64,000 nucleotides of DNA from Psychrobacillus sp048572895 (GCF_048572895.1 NZ_CP183878.1:2852001-2916000); one strand, 5' to 3'; shown: positions 51,237 through 61,572, counted from the stretch's first letter. Notes: generated by a model not told the origin, from the letters alone. A program made the numbers and translations.

Positions 51237-52171
51237 GGGATTGCCACTTCCTTATGTTTACTTTGCTCCGCTTTCCTCCATACATAGGCAACTACTATCG
51301 TTAATACGAAAGCAGTTATTAATCTTATCAAAAATAGTGGCCAGATTGGGATTCCTAATGGTATAAAGATTAATGTATCTTCTACTACTGCATGACATGC
51401 CACTAAGAATATAAAGGCCAGTGTCGCATCCTTTTTACTTACCCCATCCTCTTGCACTGCTTGAATCATTACCCCTGCTCCATATGCTAGTCCAATCACA
51501 AGCCCAGCCACAAGCGTTAGTGAAGCATTTCGTTGTATACCAATAACTTTCGTAAAAGGAGCTAGCTTTTCTGAAAACTTTTGCAAATAATTCCGATCCT
51601 TTAAAAACTGGATAATAACCATTAGCGGTATGACGATTAGAGCTAATTGTAAAACGCCAAATGTAGCTTTTTGTAAGCCAAACAATATAATTTCTCCCCA
51701 TCCATCAGGAACTTGCTGACTTACTTGGAGGGCACCATATTTTGCTACCTCTCCACCACCTTGCCATACAAGGTTAATAATGATAGCAGACATAATTGCC
51801 AAACCAAAGCGAACAACCAATACAATCCACAATTTCACACCCACTCGAAGGGCCACTCCAGTTTCAATGAAAATATTATGGGAAAAGGATAGCATTGTCG
51901 CTAATATAAAAACTTCCTTCACGGTCAAATCCAAAGATAGTATCCCAGCAATGCCTGCATATAAATTCAATGCATTCCCCAGCACTAAAGGAATAGCTGC
52001 CTCTCCGCGAAGACCTAATAGACCCATAAATGGCGATATCATATCGATAATCCAAGGGAGTACAGGCGTATATTGCAAAATTACTACGATTAATGTAATT
52101 GGGAAAATTACTTTACTTAATGTCCAGGTTGTTTTAAGACCAGCAAACAGCCCATTTTTCAACGTCCCCAT
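51233..52171 (-). CDS. nucleoside-recognition (Gate) domain membrane protein, YvoD-like
   Basis: The 312-residue protein has about eight transmembrane helices, with two Gate (nucleoside-recognition) domains (for example ILSLDLTVKEVFILATMLSF and IGLAYGAGVMIQAVQEDGVS). The function is not known; related spore-maturation and transporter proteins are membrane gates. It lies between ppaX and lgt, as yvoD does in B. subtilis. Confidence 0.9.
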   Translation of the reverse strand: MGTLKNGLFAGLKTTWTLSKVIFPITLIVVILQYTPVLPWIIDMISPFMGLLGLRGEAAIPLVLGNALNLYAGIAGILSLDLTVKEVFILATMLSFSHNIFIETGVALRVGVKLWIVLVVRFGLAIMSAIIINLVWQGGGEVAKYGALQVSQQVPDGWGEIILFGLQKATFGVLQLALIVIPLMVIIQFLKDRNYLQKFSEKLAPFTKVIGIQRNASLTLVAGLVIGLAYGAGVMIQAVQEDGVSKKDATLAFIFLVACHAVVEDTLIFIPLGIPIWPLFLIRLITAFVLTIVVAYVWRKAEQSKHKEVAIP

Positions 52172-52186
52172 CTTATCCCAGCTTTC

Positions 52187-52996
52187 TTACTTATCCTGAT
52201 AATGAACAACAGGTTTTATCGTCATTCTTCTATATACAAATAAAACAATTGCAACTATAACTGTCACAATCGATACGACTTGTGCAGTTCTCAATTCCCC
52301 TATTAAATAGAGACTGTCCGTACGCATTCCTTCGATGAAAAATCGGCCAACAGAATACCATGCCGCATAAAATAGCACCATTTCCCCTCGACGTAAATTC
52401 ACTTTGCGAAGCAATATTAATATAACTACTCCGATAAAGTTCCATACAGATTCATATAAAAATGTTGGGTGATAATACTTTCCATTTATATACATTTGCT
52501 CAATAATCCAATTTGGAAGCATTAAATTTTCTAAGAAAGTTCTCGTTACTTCTCCACCATGTGCTTCTTGGTTGATGAAATTTCCCCAACGCCCAATAGT
52601 CTGACCTATTAAAATACTTGGTGCTACTATATCGGCAACCTTCCAAAAAGAAGAACCTCGTTTTTTGGTGAAAATATAAGCTGTTATAAACGACCCAATC
52701 AATGCCCCATGAATCGCAATTCCGCCATTCCAAATTTCAATAATTTTTCCCGGGTTTTGACCATAAAAATCCCATTTAAAAATAACATAGTAAATTCGAG
52801 CACTAATAATGGCGATTGGTACTGCCCAAATAAGTAAATCCGTTAAATAATCTGGATGAAATCCTCGCTTTACCATTTCTTTTTGTGCAACGAAAAAAGC
52901 TAATACTATACCAAGAGCAATTATTACTCCATACCAACGCACCGATATTGGTCCTACAGAAAATGCTACCGGATCAATTATTTGTAATAAATTCAT
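52187..52996 (-). CDS. lgt: prolipoprotein diacylglyceryl transferase
   Basis: Lgt transfers diacylglycerol from phosphatidylglycerol to the lipobox cysteine of lipoproteins. The 269-residue membrane protein has about seven helices and the Lgt signature GRWGNFINQEAHGGE with the essential Arg and His. The conserved ISVRWYGVIIALGI lies at the N-terminus, and HPTFLYES follows. It is in the ppaX-yvoD-lgt-hprK cluster. Confidence 0.97.
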   Translation of the reverse strand: MNLLQIIDPVAFSVGPISVRWYGVIIALGIVLAFFVAQKEMVKRGFHPDYLTDLLIWAVPIAIISARIYYVIFKWDFYGQNPGKIIEIWNGGIAIHGALIGSFITAYIFTKKRGSSFWKVADIVAPSILIGQTIGRWGNFINQEAHGGEVTRTFLENLMLPNWIIEQMYINGKYYHPTFLYESVWNFIGVVILILLRKVNLRRGEMVLFYAAWYSVGRFFIEGMRTDSLYLIGELRTAQVVSIVTVIVAIVLFVYRRMTIKPVVHYQDK

Positions 52997-53019
52997 ATGT
53001 AACTCCCTTCAAGCATCTA

Positions 53020-53955
53020 TTAATAGTCCATTTCTGCATTTTGTTCTATAACATCATTTAAACGCTTGGCGAAATCTTCCGCAGCATTTACACCCATTTT
53101 TTTTAATCGGTGATTCATTGCAGCAACTTCAATAATTACTGCTATATTTCTACCTGGTCGAACAGGAACGGTCAGCTTCGTAATTGCTGTATTAATAATT
53201 TCCATTTTCTCTTCTTCAAGACCTAGACGGTCGTATGTCTTTTTCTCATCCCAAATCTCTAATTCAATGATAAGCGTTATACGTTTATAGCTTCTAACGG
53301 CACTTGCCCCAAACAATGTCATTATATCGATAATACCTAATCCACGAATTTCCAAGAGATGCTCAATTAGCTGTGGCGCACTTCCGACTAACGTATCCTC
53401 GCCCTCTTGCCTAATTTCCACACAATCATCCGCTACTAAACGATGACCCCTTTTCACTAACTCTAATGCCGTCTCGCTTTTCCCAACGCCGCTTTTCCCG
53501 GTGATTAGTACTCCAACCCCATAAATATCTACTAGTACACCATGTACGGCAGTAGAGGGTGCTAACCTACTTTCTAAAAAGTTTGTAAGCATGCTAGAAA
53601 ATCTGGTAGTAGGCAAGCTAGTCGTTAATACGGGAACTGAAGTTTCATTGGATGCTGTGATTAATTCCTTCGGCACTTCCATTCCGTGTGAAACAATGAT
53701 GACCGGTGTATCCTGTGCACAAAGCTTTCTCATACGCTCAATTTTTTCTTTCGGCTGTAATAAATCAAAAAAAGAAATCTCCGTCTTACCTAAAAGCTGT
53801 GTCCGGTTTGAAGGATAATGTGTAAAATATCCTGCTATTTCAATTCCTGGTCTAGAAATATCACTCACGGAAATATGTCGTCCAATGCCTTCTTCCCCAC
53901 TTACTAATGTGAGATTCAAATGTTCTTTTATGTCCTTCGTCGTCACATGTGACAT
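53020..53955 (-). CDS. hprK: HPr kinase/phosphorylase
   Basis: HprK phosphorylates Ser46 of HPr and Crh and reverses this with phosphate, controlling catabolite repression. The 311 residues contain Walker A GKSGVGKSETALELVKRGH in the C-terminal catalytic domain, the signature LEIRGLGIIDIMTLFG and the capping-region segment. The N-terminal domain (residues 1-130) is normal. Its substrate Crh is encoded at 38270-38527. The gene begins the hprK-lgt-yvoD-ppaX-yvoF cluster. Confidence 0.97.
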   Translation of the reverse strand: MSHVTTKDIKEHLNLTLVSGEEGIGRHISVSDISRPGIEIAGYFTHYPSNRTQLLGKTEISFFDLLQPKEKIERMRKLCAQDTPVIIVSHGMEVPKELITASNETSVPVLTTSLPTTRFSSMLTNFLESRLAPSTAVHGVLVDIYGVGVLITGKSGVGKSETALELVKRGHRLVADDCVEIRQEGEDTLVGSAPQLIEHLLEIRGLGIIDIMTLFGASAVRSYKRITLIIELEIWDEKKTYDRLGLEEEKMEIINTAITKLTVPVRPGRNIAVIIEVAAMNHRLKKMGVNAAEDFAKRLNDVIEQNAEMDY

Positions 53956-54078
53956 ACCCCTAAACTCCCTTCATACTACATTTGTAAACCTAATACCTAT
54001 TTTATCATGATTATCCACTTAAATTGTATCCATTTATCTTTTCTTCTTCTATTTAAAAGTAGAAAGGAGGTTTTTCCG

Positions 54079-54630
54079 ATAAAAATTATGCTTGATGCAG
54101 GTCATGGACCTAATACTATTGGCAAAAGAACACCAGATGGGAAAATGAAAGAGTTTGAATTTAATGAGGCGGTTGCTCAATTTGTAAAAAATGAACTAAC
54201 TGGTTTTGAGCTAATTATTATGAATTGTCACGACAAAAAAAGAGACGTTCCTCTTAAAGAAAGAACGACTTTAGCTAACAAAATGGGTGTTGATGCATTT
54301 ATCTCTATCCATGCCAATGCATACGGTACCACGTGGAATAATGCTAGTGGAATCGAAACCTTTACTTATACAAATCCTTCTGAGCAATCAGTTATTCTCG
54401 CAAAGCTTATCCAAAACTCTCTATGCTCTATTACAGGAAGATCGAATCGAGGAGTGAAGAAAGCTGATTTTGCAGTTGTTCGAGACACAAGGATGCCAGC
54501 AGTGCTGGTGGAATGTGGATTTATGACGAATAAACATGAAGCGATTTTATTGCAATCTATTGAATACAGAAGGCGCTGTGCGAAAGCCACCGCCTTTGCA
54601 ATACTTTGTTGGATAGACCAGAAGCGTTAA
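54079..54630 (+). CDS. N-acetylmuramoyl-L-alanine amidase (Amidase_3), possible ATA start
   Basis: The 183-residue enzyme cleaves the bond between muramic acid and the stem peptide. Zinc ligands and catalytic Glu are visible: IMLDAGHGPNT, the FEFNEAV segment, AFISIHANA and LVECGFMTN. No signal peptide or binding repeats are present, so it is a bare catalytic domain. The perfect AAAGGAGG is eight bases before an ATA codon at 54079, exactly where related proteins start (xKIMLDAGHG). The next ATG (54088) is 17 bases from that site and would remove the first beta-strand; an ATG at 54007 has no ribosome site. Divergent from hprK. Confidence 0.85.
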   Translation: MKIMLDAGHGPNTIGKRTPDGKMKEFEFNEAVAQFVKNELTGFELIIMNCHDKKRDVPLKERTTLANKMGVDAFISIHANAYGTTWNNASGIETFTYTNPSEQSVILAKLIQNSLCSITGRSNRGVKKADFAVVRDTRMPAVLVECGFMTNKHEAILLQSIEYRRRCAKATAFAILCWIDQKR

Positions 54631-54663
54631 ACTGGGGGGAAAACTCTTCCAGTCCTTTTAGTT

Positions 54664-55345
54664 CAAAACCTGTTTCTAGCGTTTTCGAAGTGCTTTGGAC
54701 AGACATTTTGCTATATGATTACCGAGTGAATTTTTTGGGATGCTGGTTAGTTGTGACGTTCGTCACAACTAACCAGCATCTTTTTTTCGATAATCTTATG
54801 GCGTTTGTCCCGCATTAACGGGCAGTAGATAACTGCCGGTAAGAGCCCGAATGGTTCAACTAACAATCAGTGGGGAATGAAGCCCCACTGATTGAAGTTT
54901 CACTTTTTCTATCCGTCGCCCTCCTACAACTCTTAGAAACAGGTAAGTGCGTTTTTGGATAACTAGAGAAATGATACTTTCCTATTGATAGAGCAAGCTC
55001 ACGAAGATGCAATTTCGTTCGCCATTTCGCTTCTTTTTTTAGTGAACACTTACTATTTCTCTTTATTTCCACTAGTGTAAAAGTAAATCTACTTGCTTCA
55101 TCCTTCATGCCAGAACAATATCCCTAATTCAACAGAGGGTTTTATCTCTATATTAACTTTGTCTAATCTTTTCGTCTAAGCGATAGGCTATGTTTAATCT
55201 TAGAGTTGAGTACTAATCACTATATTGATTGGAGTGAAAGGGGGCGACTTCGGCGGGATGAGTGAGACAGATGAGATATCACAGCGACGCATTAGCGACG
55301 GTGATAGCCCATCGCTCACCCCGCGAAACGCGTCCACCTGTAACG
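54664..55345 (+). repeat. long dispersed intergenic repeat, family R2 copy A
   Basis: This stretch aligns with 63387-64000. Shared blocks are GCTTTGGACAGAC, TTACCGAGTGAA, CCCGCATTAACGGGCAGTA, GCCCGAATGGTTCAA, ATCAGTGGGGAATGAAGCCC (a hairpin with CACTGAT), TTTTTGGATAACTA, GATGCAATTTCGTTCGCCAT and GACTTCG(G/A)CGGGATGAG. The end (GATGAGTGAGACAGATGAGA to GCGTCCACCTGTAACGGAAA) resembles a GC-rich intergenic repeat common in Bacillaceae, from memory. No coding sequence is convincing. It fills the 795-base gap between the amidase and yvlB. Confidence 0.85.
54739..54787 (+). terminator. perfect 20-bp terminator inside R2 copy A
   Basis: The arms 54739-54758 and 54761-54780 are perfectly complementary (GATGCTGGTTAGTTGTGACG and its complement, loop TT), followed by seven T. 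It terminates the amidase transcript. Confidence 0.9.
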
Positions 55346-55382
55346 GAAATCACCAGTATCATTATATAGATCTCACTATAAA

Positions 55383-55420
55383 ATAAAAAAGTGGAGGGGA
55401 ATAATATCCCGCTCCACTTG
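55383..55420 (-). terminator. terminator of yvlB
   Basis: AAGTGGAG (55389-55396) pairs with CTCCACTT (55412-55419), with an inner GGGAT...ATCCC pair. On the minus strand it is followed by TTTTTATTT. Confidence 0.85.
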
Positions 55421-55425
55421 TTATT

Positions 55426-56529
55426 TTATTCTCCTTCTACTGTATAACGAACAACAACAGATCCTGTTTTTGCGTCACCGTATACTCGTAAAGGAGTAGC
55501 TTCCGAATCCACTATTTTCGTGAACCCTACTTTTTTGTTTAACAGTTGCTCAGATTGGTTTAAGTGAGTAACATCAGCCAATTGAACATCTATCTTACCA
55601 ATTTGGGAAGTAGCTTCCCCTTTTATCGATACATCCTTTGGAATATACAGTTCAACCGTACCAGCCACGGCTGTACCTTCTATTTTACGAGCTTCTTTAT
55701 CTTTTGTGGTTAAAATAACATGTCCGCTTACCGATGAACCTTCTATTTCTTTAAGCTTACCATCTACGTAAATACGACCATTCATCGTTTCTACTTCAAT
55801 CGTTTCCCCTTCAACACGCTGAACTTGAACCGATCCATTAACTGTTTCTATGTCAGCTCTTTCAAACTTCAATTCATCTAATTCTACTTTTCCATTAGTT
55901 GTCTTAACTTTAAATGAGTTTGCCTCTAAACCTTTCGCTGAGAACTCACCATTGAACAAACGAGCGGAAATATTATTATATTCTTTGTTCGGTACATATA
56001 ACGTTACTTGAACAGAAGTAGTTTTCATATCGCTATACACACGTAATTTGTTTCCTTCTGTTGTGAAAATAAACTCTTCATGAAAACGTTTCTTCGCTTC
56101 GTCTTCAGTTGAATTTTTAAATGATTTCACTTTAACAGTGGCACGTGCATGCTGTTCCTCCGTGGGTTGAATTTCAACTTTACCATTCGCAATATTAATA
56201 GAGATATCTGTAACATTTGCATCCTCTTTGACGAATTGTTCTTCAAAAACAACCGGATCTCCGAATGGCATATCAAAATCCTTCATTTTGTCCACAGTTC
56301 CTTGCATAAACTGCATAAAACGTTCACCCATTACGGTAAAATCGCGCTTCAAATCTTCCACAAAATCGGTATTTTTGTTTTGTGACTTTCTATATTCTTT
56401 CTCTTCAGGGATAAACGGTGCAGCAGGTGTTGTTTGTTTTCCAAGCTCTTCAAGTAATGCCAAAGCTTCTTGTGCAGTAATTGTGCCATTTTCAACCATA
56501 TCTAAAATACGTTTTCGTTCTTCTTGCAT
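55426..56529 (-). CDS. DUF4097 beta-strand repeat protein (YvlB-like)
   Basis: The start is ATG 56529 (MQEERKRILDMVENG) with GGAGG nine bases upstream; 367 residues. The N-terminus is a SHOCT-like segment (NGTITAQEALALLEELGKQ). The remainder is a repetitive beta-strand DUF4097 domain (KVKTTNGKVELDELKFERAD, IETVNGSVQVQRVEG, VETMNGRIYVDGKL). In B. subtilis yvlABCD belongs to an envelope-stress (SigW/LiaR-type) unit; here the gene stands alone upstream of uvrA. No signal peptide or membrane segment is seen. The function is unknown. Confidence 0.88.
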   Translation of the reverse strand: MQEERKRILDMVENGTITAQEALALLEELGKQTTPAAPFIPEEKEYRKSQNKNTDFVEDLKRDFTVMGERFMQFMQGTVDKMKDFDMPFGDPVVFEEQFVKEDANVTDISINIANGKVEIQPTEEQHARATVKVKSFKNSTEDEAKKRFHEEFIFTTEGNKLRVYSDMKTTSVQVTLYVPNKEYNNISARLFNGEFSAKGLEANSFKVKTTNGKVELDELKFERADIETVNGSVQVQRVEGETIEVETMNGRIYVDGKLKEIEGSSVSGHVILTTKDKEARKIEGTAVAGTVELYIPKDVSIKGEATSQIGKIDVQLADVTHLNQSEQLLNKKVGFTKIVDSEATPLRVYGDAKTGSVVVRYTVEGE

Positions 56530-56611
56530 AGTGAAAGGCCTCCTCATGAATTTAGACTATAAATCATTTTACTTACACAACTCTATACGAATGAAAAATC
56601 AAAAAGTTTCA

Positions 56612-59506
56612 TCACGAAGTCGATACAGGACTTTTTTTCTTTTTAGACGCTTTCGTTACAACTTCATCCATCCGTTGTCGATCTCTTTCTAAAATAGTTT
56701 TCAAGTACTTCCCAGTATATGAATCTTTTGATGCAGTAATTTTCTCTGGCGTACCTACTGCAACAATTGTTCCGCCTTTGTCTCCACCTTCTGGTCCTAG
56801 ATCAATCATGTAATCCGCTGTTTTAATGACATCTAGATTATGCTCAATTACTAATACGCTATCTCCGTTATCTACTAAACGTTGAAGTACTATTAGCAGT
56901 CTTGCAATATCGTCTACATGTAGACCTGTAGTCGGTTCATCCAAAATATAAAATGATTTCCCATTAGAACGCTTGTGTAGTTCAGATGCCAGTTTTACAC
57001 GCTGCGCTTCACCACCAGAAAGAGTAGTCGCTGGTTGTCCTAGTTCCATATATCCTAGTCCTACATCTACAATCGTTTGTAGTTTACGACTGATTTTCGG
57101 ATGGTTTTCGAAAAAGGCAAGCCCATCCTCAGCAGTCATTTTAAGTATATCTGCAATATTTTTACCTTTGTAATGTACTTCTAATGTTTCACGGTTGTAT
57201 CGTTTTCCATGACAGATTTCACATGGGACATATACATCTGGAAGGAAATGCATTTCAATTTTTATAATGCCATCACCACGACATGCCTCGCAACGACCAC
57301 CCTTAACATTAAAGCTAAATCTTCCTTTTTTATATCCTCTTACTTTCGCTTCATTCGTTGATGCAAAAAGATCACGCATATCATCAAAAACGCCCGTATA
57401 AGTAGCAGGGTTGGACCTTGGAGTACGACCGATTGGAGACTGGTCTATATCAATTACCTTTTCCAACATGTCGATACCTTCAATGTCTTTATATGCTCCG
57501 GGCTTCACTTTGGAACGATTTAGTTTTTGTGCTAGAGATTTATATAATATTTCATTTACTAATGTACTTTTACCAGATCCCGAAACTCCTGTAACAGCAG
57601 TAAATACGCCTAATGGAACGTCTACATTTACATTTTTCAAGTTATTTTCTGAAGCGCCCTTTATTTTGATAAAGCGACCATCTGGCTTTCTTCTTTCTAT
57701 TGGAAGCGGAATAAACTTTTGTCCACTTAAGTATTGACCGGTTAAAGATTTTTTGTTTTTCATCACTTGTTCGGGAGTTCCTGCAGCAATTATCTCTCCA
57801 CCATGCACTCCTGCACCTGGACCCACGTCTATCAAATAGTCCGCTGCCATCATTGTATCCTCATCATGCTCTACAACTATTAAGGTGTTTCCAATATCTC
57901 GCATGTTTTTTAATGTTTCAATAAGTCGATCATTATCTCGCTGATGAAGACCGATAGACGGTTCATCCAAAATGTATAATACACCTGTCAGTCTTGATCC
58001 AATTTGAGTAGCCAAGCGAATACGTTGTGCTTCCCCACCTGATAATGTTCCAGACGCACGGTTTAATGTTAAATAGTCTAGTCCAACGTTCTCTAGAAAA
58101 CCTAGACGTTCATTGATCTCTCGCAGTACAAGACGAGCGATTTGCATATCTTTTTCCGATAAGGTCAACTCATTGAAAAACTTATTCGCTTCCTCAATGG
58201 AATACTTTGTAATTTCCCCAATATGAAGGGAATTTATCTTCACTGCAAGTGTTTCTTTTTTTAGACGATAGCCATTACATGTAGGACAATCATGCTGCTC
58301 CATATATTTTTCCATTTGCTCACGAATATAATCAGAAGAGGTATCTTTAAATCTACGCTCAATATTCGCAAGAACACCTTCAAATGAAATCAAGCTATCC
58401 CGAACTTGTCCAAATTCATTTTCATAGCGGAAACGAAGTTTATCATTCCCTGAGCCATACATAATTTTGTTCCATTGATCGATTGGTAATTTTTCTACCG
58501 GAACATTCATTTTTATTTTGTAATGCTTGCATACTGCTTCTAAAAGCTTCGGATAATACTGTGAGCTTGTTGGCTGCCATGCGACAATAGCTCCATCTGC
58601 GAGTGTGACACTTTTGTCGGGAACAACTAAATCAGGATCCACCTCTAGCTTCGTTCCAAGTCCATCACAATCTGTACAAGCACCAAATGGACTATTAAAA
58701 GAAAACATTCGTGGCTCTAATTCTCCGATAGAAAATCCACATATTGGGCATGCATGATGCTCACTAAATAGAACTTCTTCATGCTCCATTACATCTATTA
58801 AAACTCTACCATCTGCAAGTCTTAGAGCTGACTCTAGAGAATCACTGAGCCTTGCAGCAACTCCTTCTTTCATTATAATTCGGTCGATTACAACCTCAAT
58901 ATTATGTTTTTTATTTTTATCTAGATTGATATCATCATCTAAATCAATTAACTCTCCATCGATACGTACACGAACAAAGCCCTCTTTTTTCATCTCTTCC
59001 AAAAGCTTTACATGAGTTCCTTTACGACCTGAAACAATAGGCGCCAACACTTGCATCTTTGTTTTTTCTGGATATTCACTCAAGCGATCCACCATTTGTT
59101 CAATTGTTTGAGATGAAATTTCAATACCATGGTTTGGACATATCGGTTTTCCAACTCGCGCATACAATAATCGCATATAATCATAAATTTCTGTTACAGT
59201 CGCTACTGTAGATCGTGGGTTTTTACTTGTCGTTTTTTGATCGATGGAAATAGCTGGTGATAGTCCCTCAATGACATCGACATCTGGCTTCTCCATTTGC
59301 CCTAAAAATTGTCGAGCATAGGCTGATAATGACTCTACATATCGTCGTTGCCCTTCAGCGTAGATTGTATCAAAAGCTAAAGAAGACTTACCCGAGCCAG
59401 AAAGGCCAGTCATGACGACTAGCTTATCTCTTGGTATTTTCAAGCTTACATTTTTTAAATTATGTGCACGTGCACCTTGTATCACGATCTCTTGATTTTT
59501 CAACAC
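56612..59506 (-). CDS. uvrA: excinuclease ABC subunit A
   Basis: UvrA recognises DNA damage in nucleotide excision repair and loads UvrB. It has two ABC ATPase modules: Walker A GLSGSGKSSLAFD (N-terminal half) and GVSGSGKSTLVNE (C-terminal half), two LSGGEAQR signatures, and zinc fingers (CPICGFSIGELEPRMFSFNS..., CEACRGDGIIKIEMHFLPDVYVPCEIC). 964 residues, 3 bases after uvrB. It is part of an SOS-regulated uvrBA operon. Confidence 0.98.
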   Translation of the reverse strand: MLKNQEIVIQGARAHNLKNVSLKIPRDKLVVMTGLSGSGKSSLAFDTIYAEGQRRYVESLSAYARQFLGQMEKPDVDVIEGLSPAISIDQKTTSKNPRSTVATVTEIYDYMRLLYARVGKPICPNHGIEISSQTIEQMVDRLSEYPEKTKMQVLAPIVSGRKGTHVKLLEEMKKEGFVRVRIDGELIDLDDDINLDKNKKHNIEVVIDRIIMKEGVAARLSDSLESALRLADGRVLIDVMEHEEVLFSEHHACPICGFSIGELEPRMFSFNSPFGACTDCDGLGTKLEVDPDLVVPDKSVTLADGAIVAWQPTSSQYYPKLLEAVCKHYKIKMNVPVEKLPIDQWNKIMYGSGNDKLRFRYENEFGQVRDSLISFEGVLANIERRFKDTSSDYIREQMEKYMEQHDCPTCNGYRLKKETLAVKINSLHIGEITKYSIEEANKFFNELTLSEKDMQIARLVLREINERLGFLENVGLDYLTLNRASGTLSGGEAQRIRLATQIGSRLTGVLYILDEPSIGLHQRDNDRLIETLKNMRDIGNTLIVVEHDEDTMMAADYLIDVGPGAGVHGGEIIAAGTPEQVMKNKKSLTGQYLSGQKFIPLPIERRKPDGRFIKIKGASENNLKNVNVDVPLGVFTAVTGVSGSGKSTLVNEILYKSLAQKLNRSKVKPGAYKDIEGIDMLEKVIDIDQSPIGRTPRSNPATYTGVFDDMRDLFASTNEAKVRGYKKGRFSFNVKGGRCEACRGDGIIKIEMHFLPDVYVPCEICHGKRYNRETLEVHYKGKNIADILKMTAEDGLAFFENHPKISRKLQTIVDVGLGYMELGQPATTLSGGEAQRVKLASELHKRSNGKSFYILDEPTTGLHVDDIARLLIVLQRLVDNGDSVLVIEHNLDVIKTADYMIDLGPEGGDKGGTIVAVGTPEKITASKDSYTGKYLKTILERDRQRMDEVVTKASKKKKSPVSTS

Positions 59507-59509
59507 CTA

Positions 59510-61492
59510 TCACCCTTCCAGCTTCAGTTCCAAAATTGCGTCGCGTAATTCTGCAGCTCGTTCAAAGTTAAGCGCTTTTGCTGCATCCTTCATTTCTTTT
59601 TCTAGATTTTCTAGAAGTATTGCTTTCTCTTCTTTCGTTAATGGTTTTCCACTCATTAAACGTTGCGCATACGTTTCTTCCTCTTCTGCAACCTGTGACG
59701 CACGTATAACATCGCTTATTTTCTTTTTGATTGTTGTTGGTGTAATACCATGTTTTTCGTTATACTCCATTTGAATCGTTCTACGACGTTGCGTTTCATC
59801 AATTGCTTTTCGCATGGAGTCCGTCATTTTATCCGCATACATAATAACTTCCCCGTTGGAGTTACGGGCAGCACGGCCAATTGTCTGGATTAAAGATCGT
59901 TCAGAACGTAAAAACCCTTCTTTATCGGCATCTAATATAGCTACTAGAGACACTTCCGGTATGTCTATACCTTCTCGTAACAAGTTAATTCCTATTAATA
60001 CATCATACGTACCTAATCGAAGTTCTCGAATAATTTCTGTACGTTCTAGTGTTTTTACTTCTGAATGCAAGTACTGAACCTTTATCCCAATTTCTTTTAA
60101 GTAATCCGTTAAATCTTCCGACATTTTTTTCGTTAGTGTCGTGATTAAAACACGTTCATTTTTGGCGGATCTCTCATGAATCTCATTGATCAAATCATCT
60201 ATTTGCCCTTCAATAGGCTTAACCGTTATGACTGGATCTAATAGTCCAGTTGGACGGATGATTTGCTCCACCATTTCCGGTGTATGCTCCAACTCATAAG
60301 GCCCAGGTGTTGCTGAAACAAATATAGCTTGGTTTATATGTTTTTCATATTCATTGAATGTTAAAGGTCGATTATCTAAAGCAGATGGTAATCTGAAACC
60401 ATAATTTACGAGCACAGATTTTCTAGCTTGGTCACCATTATACATTCCTCTTACTTGAGGTAATGAAACATGACTTTCATCTACTACGAGTAAAAAGTCT
60501 TCCGGAAAATAATCAAGCAATGTATAAGGAACCGCTCCTGCTTCCCTTAACGTTAAATGCCGGGAGTAGTTTTCGATGCCCGAACAAAAGCCCATCTCTT
60601 CCATCATTTCTAAATCATATCTCGTACGTTGCTCCAATCGTTGAGCTTCTAATAACTTATCCTCGCTTCTTAAGTACGCAAGTTGCTCTTCTAATTCTTT
60701 TTCAATATTCGCTAAGGCAAGTTTCATCTTTTCTTCACGTGTAACGAAGTGGGACGCTGGAAATATAGCGACATGATCACGTTCTCCTAAAATTTCTCCA
60801 GTAAGTGCATTTACTTCACGAATACGATCAATTTCATCTCCGAAAAATTCCACACGAAGACATTTCTCATCACGAGAAGCAGGAAAAATTTCTACTACAT
60901 CTCCACGAACACGGAACTTTCCACGTACAAAGTTCAAATCGTTTCGTTCATATTGAATGTCGACGAGTTTACGTAATAACTGATTGCGTTCAATTTCCAT
61001 TCCAGTTCTTAAGGATACGACCATTTCTTTATATTCCTCTGGATTCCCTAACCCGTAGATACAGGAGACAGAAGCAATAATAATGACATCTTTTCTTTCG
61101 AATAAAGAGGAAGTTGCAGAATGTCGAAGCTTATCTATTTCCTCATTAATACTTGAATCTTTTTCTATAAATGTGTCGGTTGATGGAACATATGCTTCTG
61201 GTTGAAAATAATCATAGTAACTAACAAAGTACTCAACCGCATTGTTCGGGAAAAATTCTTTAAACTCGTTATATAATTGACCAGCTAGCGTTTTGTTATG
61301 TGCCATCACTAGCGTTGGTTTGTTTATTTGTTGAATTACATTTGAAATCGTATATGTTTTACCTGTACCTGTCGCACCAAGTAAGGTTTGATACCTTTTC
61401 CCTTCTTTTACACCTTCTACTAGTTCTTTTATTGCTTCTATTTGATCTCCCGCTGGCTCATACGGAGCTTGCAAATCAAAACTTTGTTCCAT
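59510..61492 (-). CDS. uvrB: excinuclease ABC subunit B
   Basis: UvrB is the damage-verifying helicase-like subunit. Motifs seen are Walker A LLGATGTGKTYTISN, the beta-hairpin region YYDYFQPEAYVPSTDTF, motif II VVDESH, motif VI QTIGRAARN, and a C-terminal UVR domain (AAKALNFERAAELRDAI) that binds UvrC. 660 residues. A LexA box lies 70 bases upstream of the start, so DNA-damage induction is expected. Confidence 0.98.
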   Translation of the reverse strand: MEQSFDLQAPYEPAGDQIEAIKELVEGVKEGKRYQTLLGATGTGKTYTISNVIQQINKPTLVMAHNKTLAGQLYNEFKEFFPNNAVEYFVSYYDYFQPEAYVPSTDTFIEKDSSINEEIDKLRHSATSSLFERKDVIIIASVSCIYGLGNPEEYKEMVVSLRTGMEIERNQLLRKLVDIQYERNDLNFVRGKFRVRGDVVEIFPASRDEKCLRVEFFGDEIDRIREVNALTGEILGERDHVAIFPASHFVTREEKMKLALANIEKELEEQLAYLRSEDKLLEAQRLEQRTRYDLEMMEEMGFCSGIENYSRHLTLREAGAVPYTLLDYFPEDFLLVVDESHVSLPQVRGMYNGDQARKSVLVNYGFRLPSALDNRPLTFNEYEKHINQAIFVSATPGPYELEHTPEMVEQIIRPTGLLDPVITVKPIEGQIDDLINEIHERSAKNERVLITTLTKKMSEDLTDYLKEIGIKVQYLHSEVKTLERTEIIRELRLGTYDVLIGINLLREGIDIPEVSLVAILDADKEGFLRSERSLIQTIGRAARNSNGEVIMYADKMTDSMRKAIDETQRRRTIQMEYNEKHGITPTTIKKKISDVIRASQVAEEEETYAQRLMSGKPLTKEEKAILLENLEKEMKDAAKALNFERAAELRDAILELKLEG

Positions 61493-61558
61493 ACATAAGC
61501 CTCCTATTTTTTGAATAATTTTAGTTTAACATACTCTTTTTTTGATTCCTACTAAAAC

Positions 61559-61572
61559 GAACATATGTTTTT
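61559..61572 (-). promoter_or_regulatory. LexA (DinR) box of uvrBA
   Basis: CGAACATATGTTTT matches the Gram-positive SOS operator CGAACRNRYGTTYC with a mismatch only at the last position. It lies in the promoter region upstream of uvrB. Confidence 0.85.
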
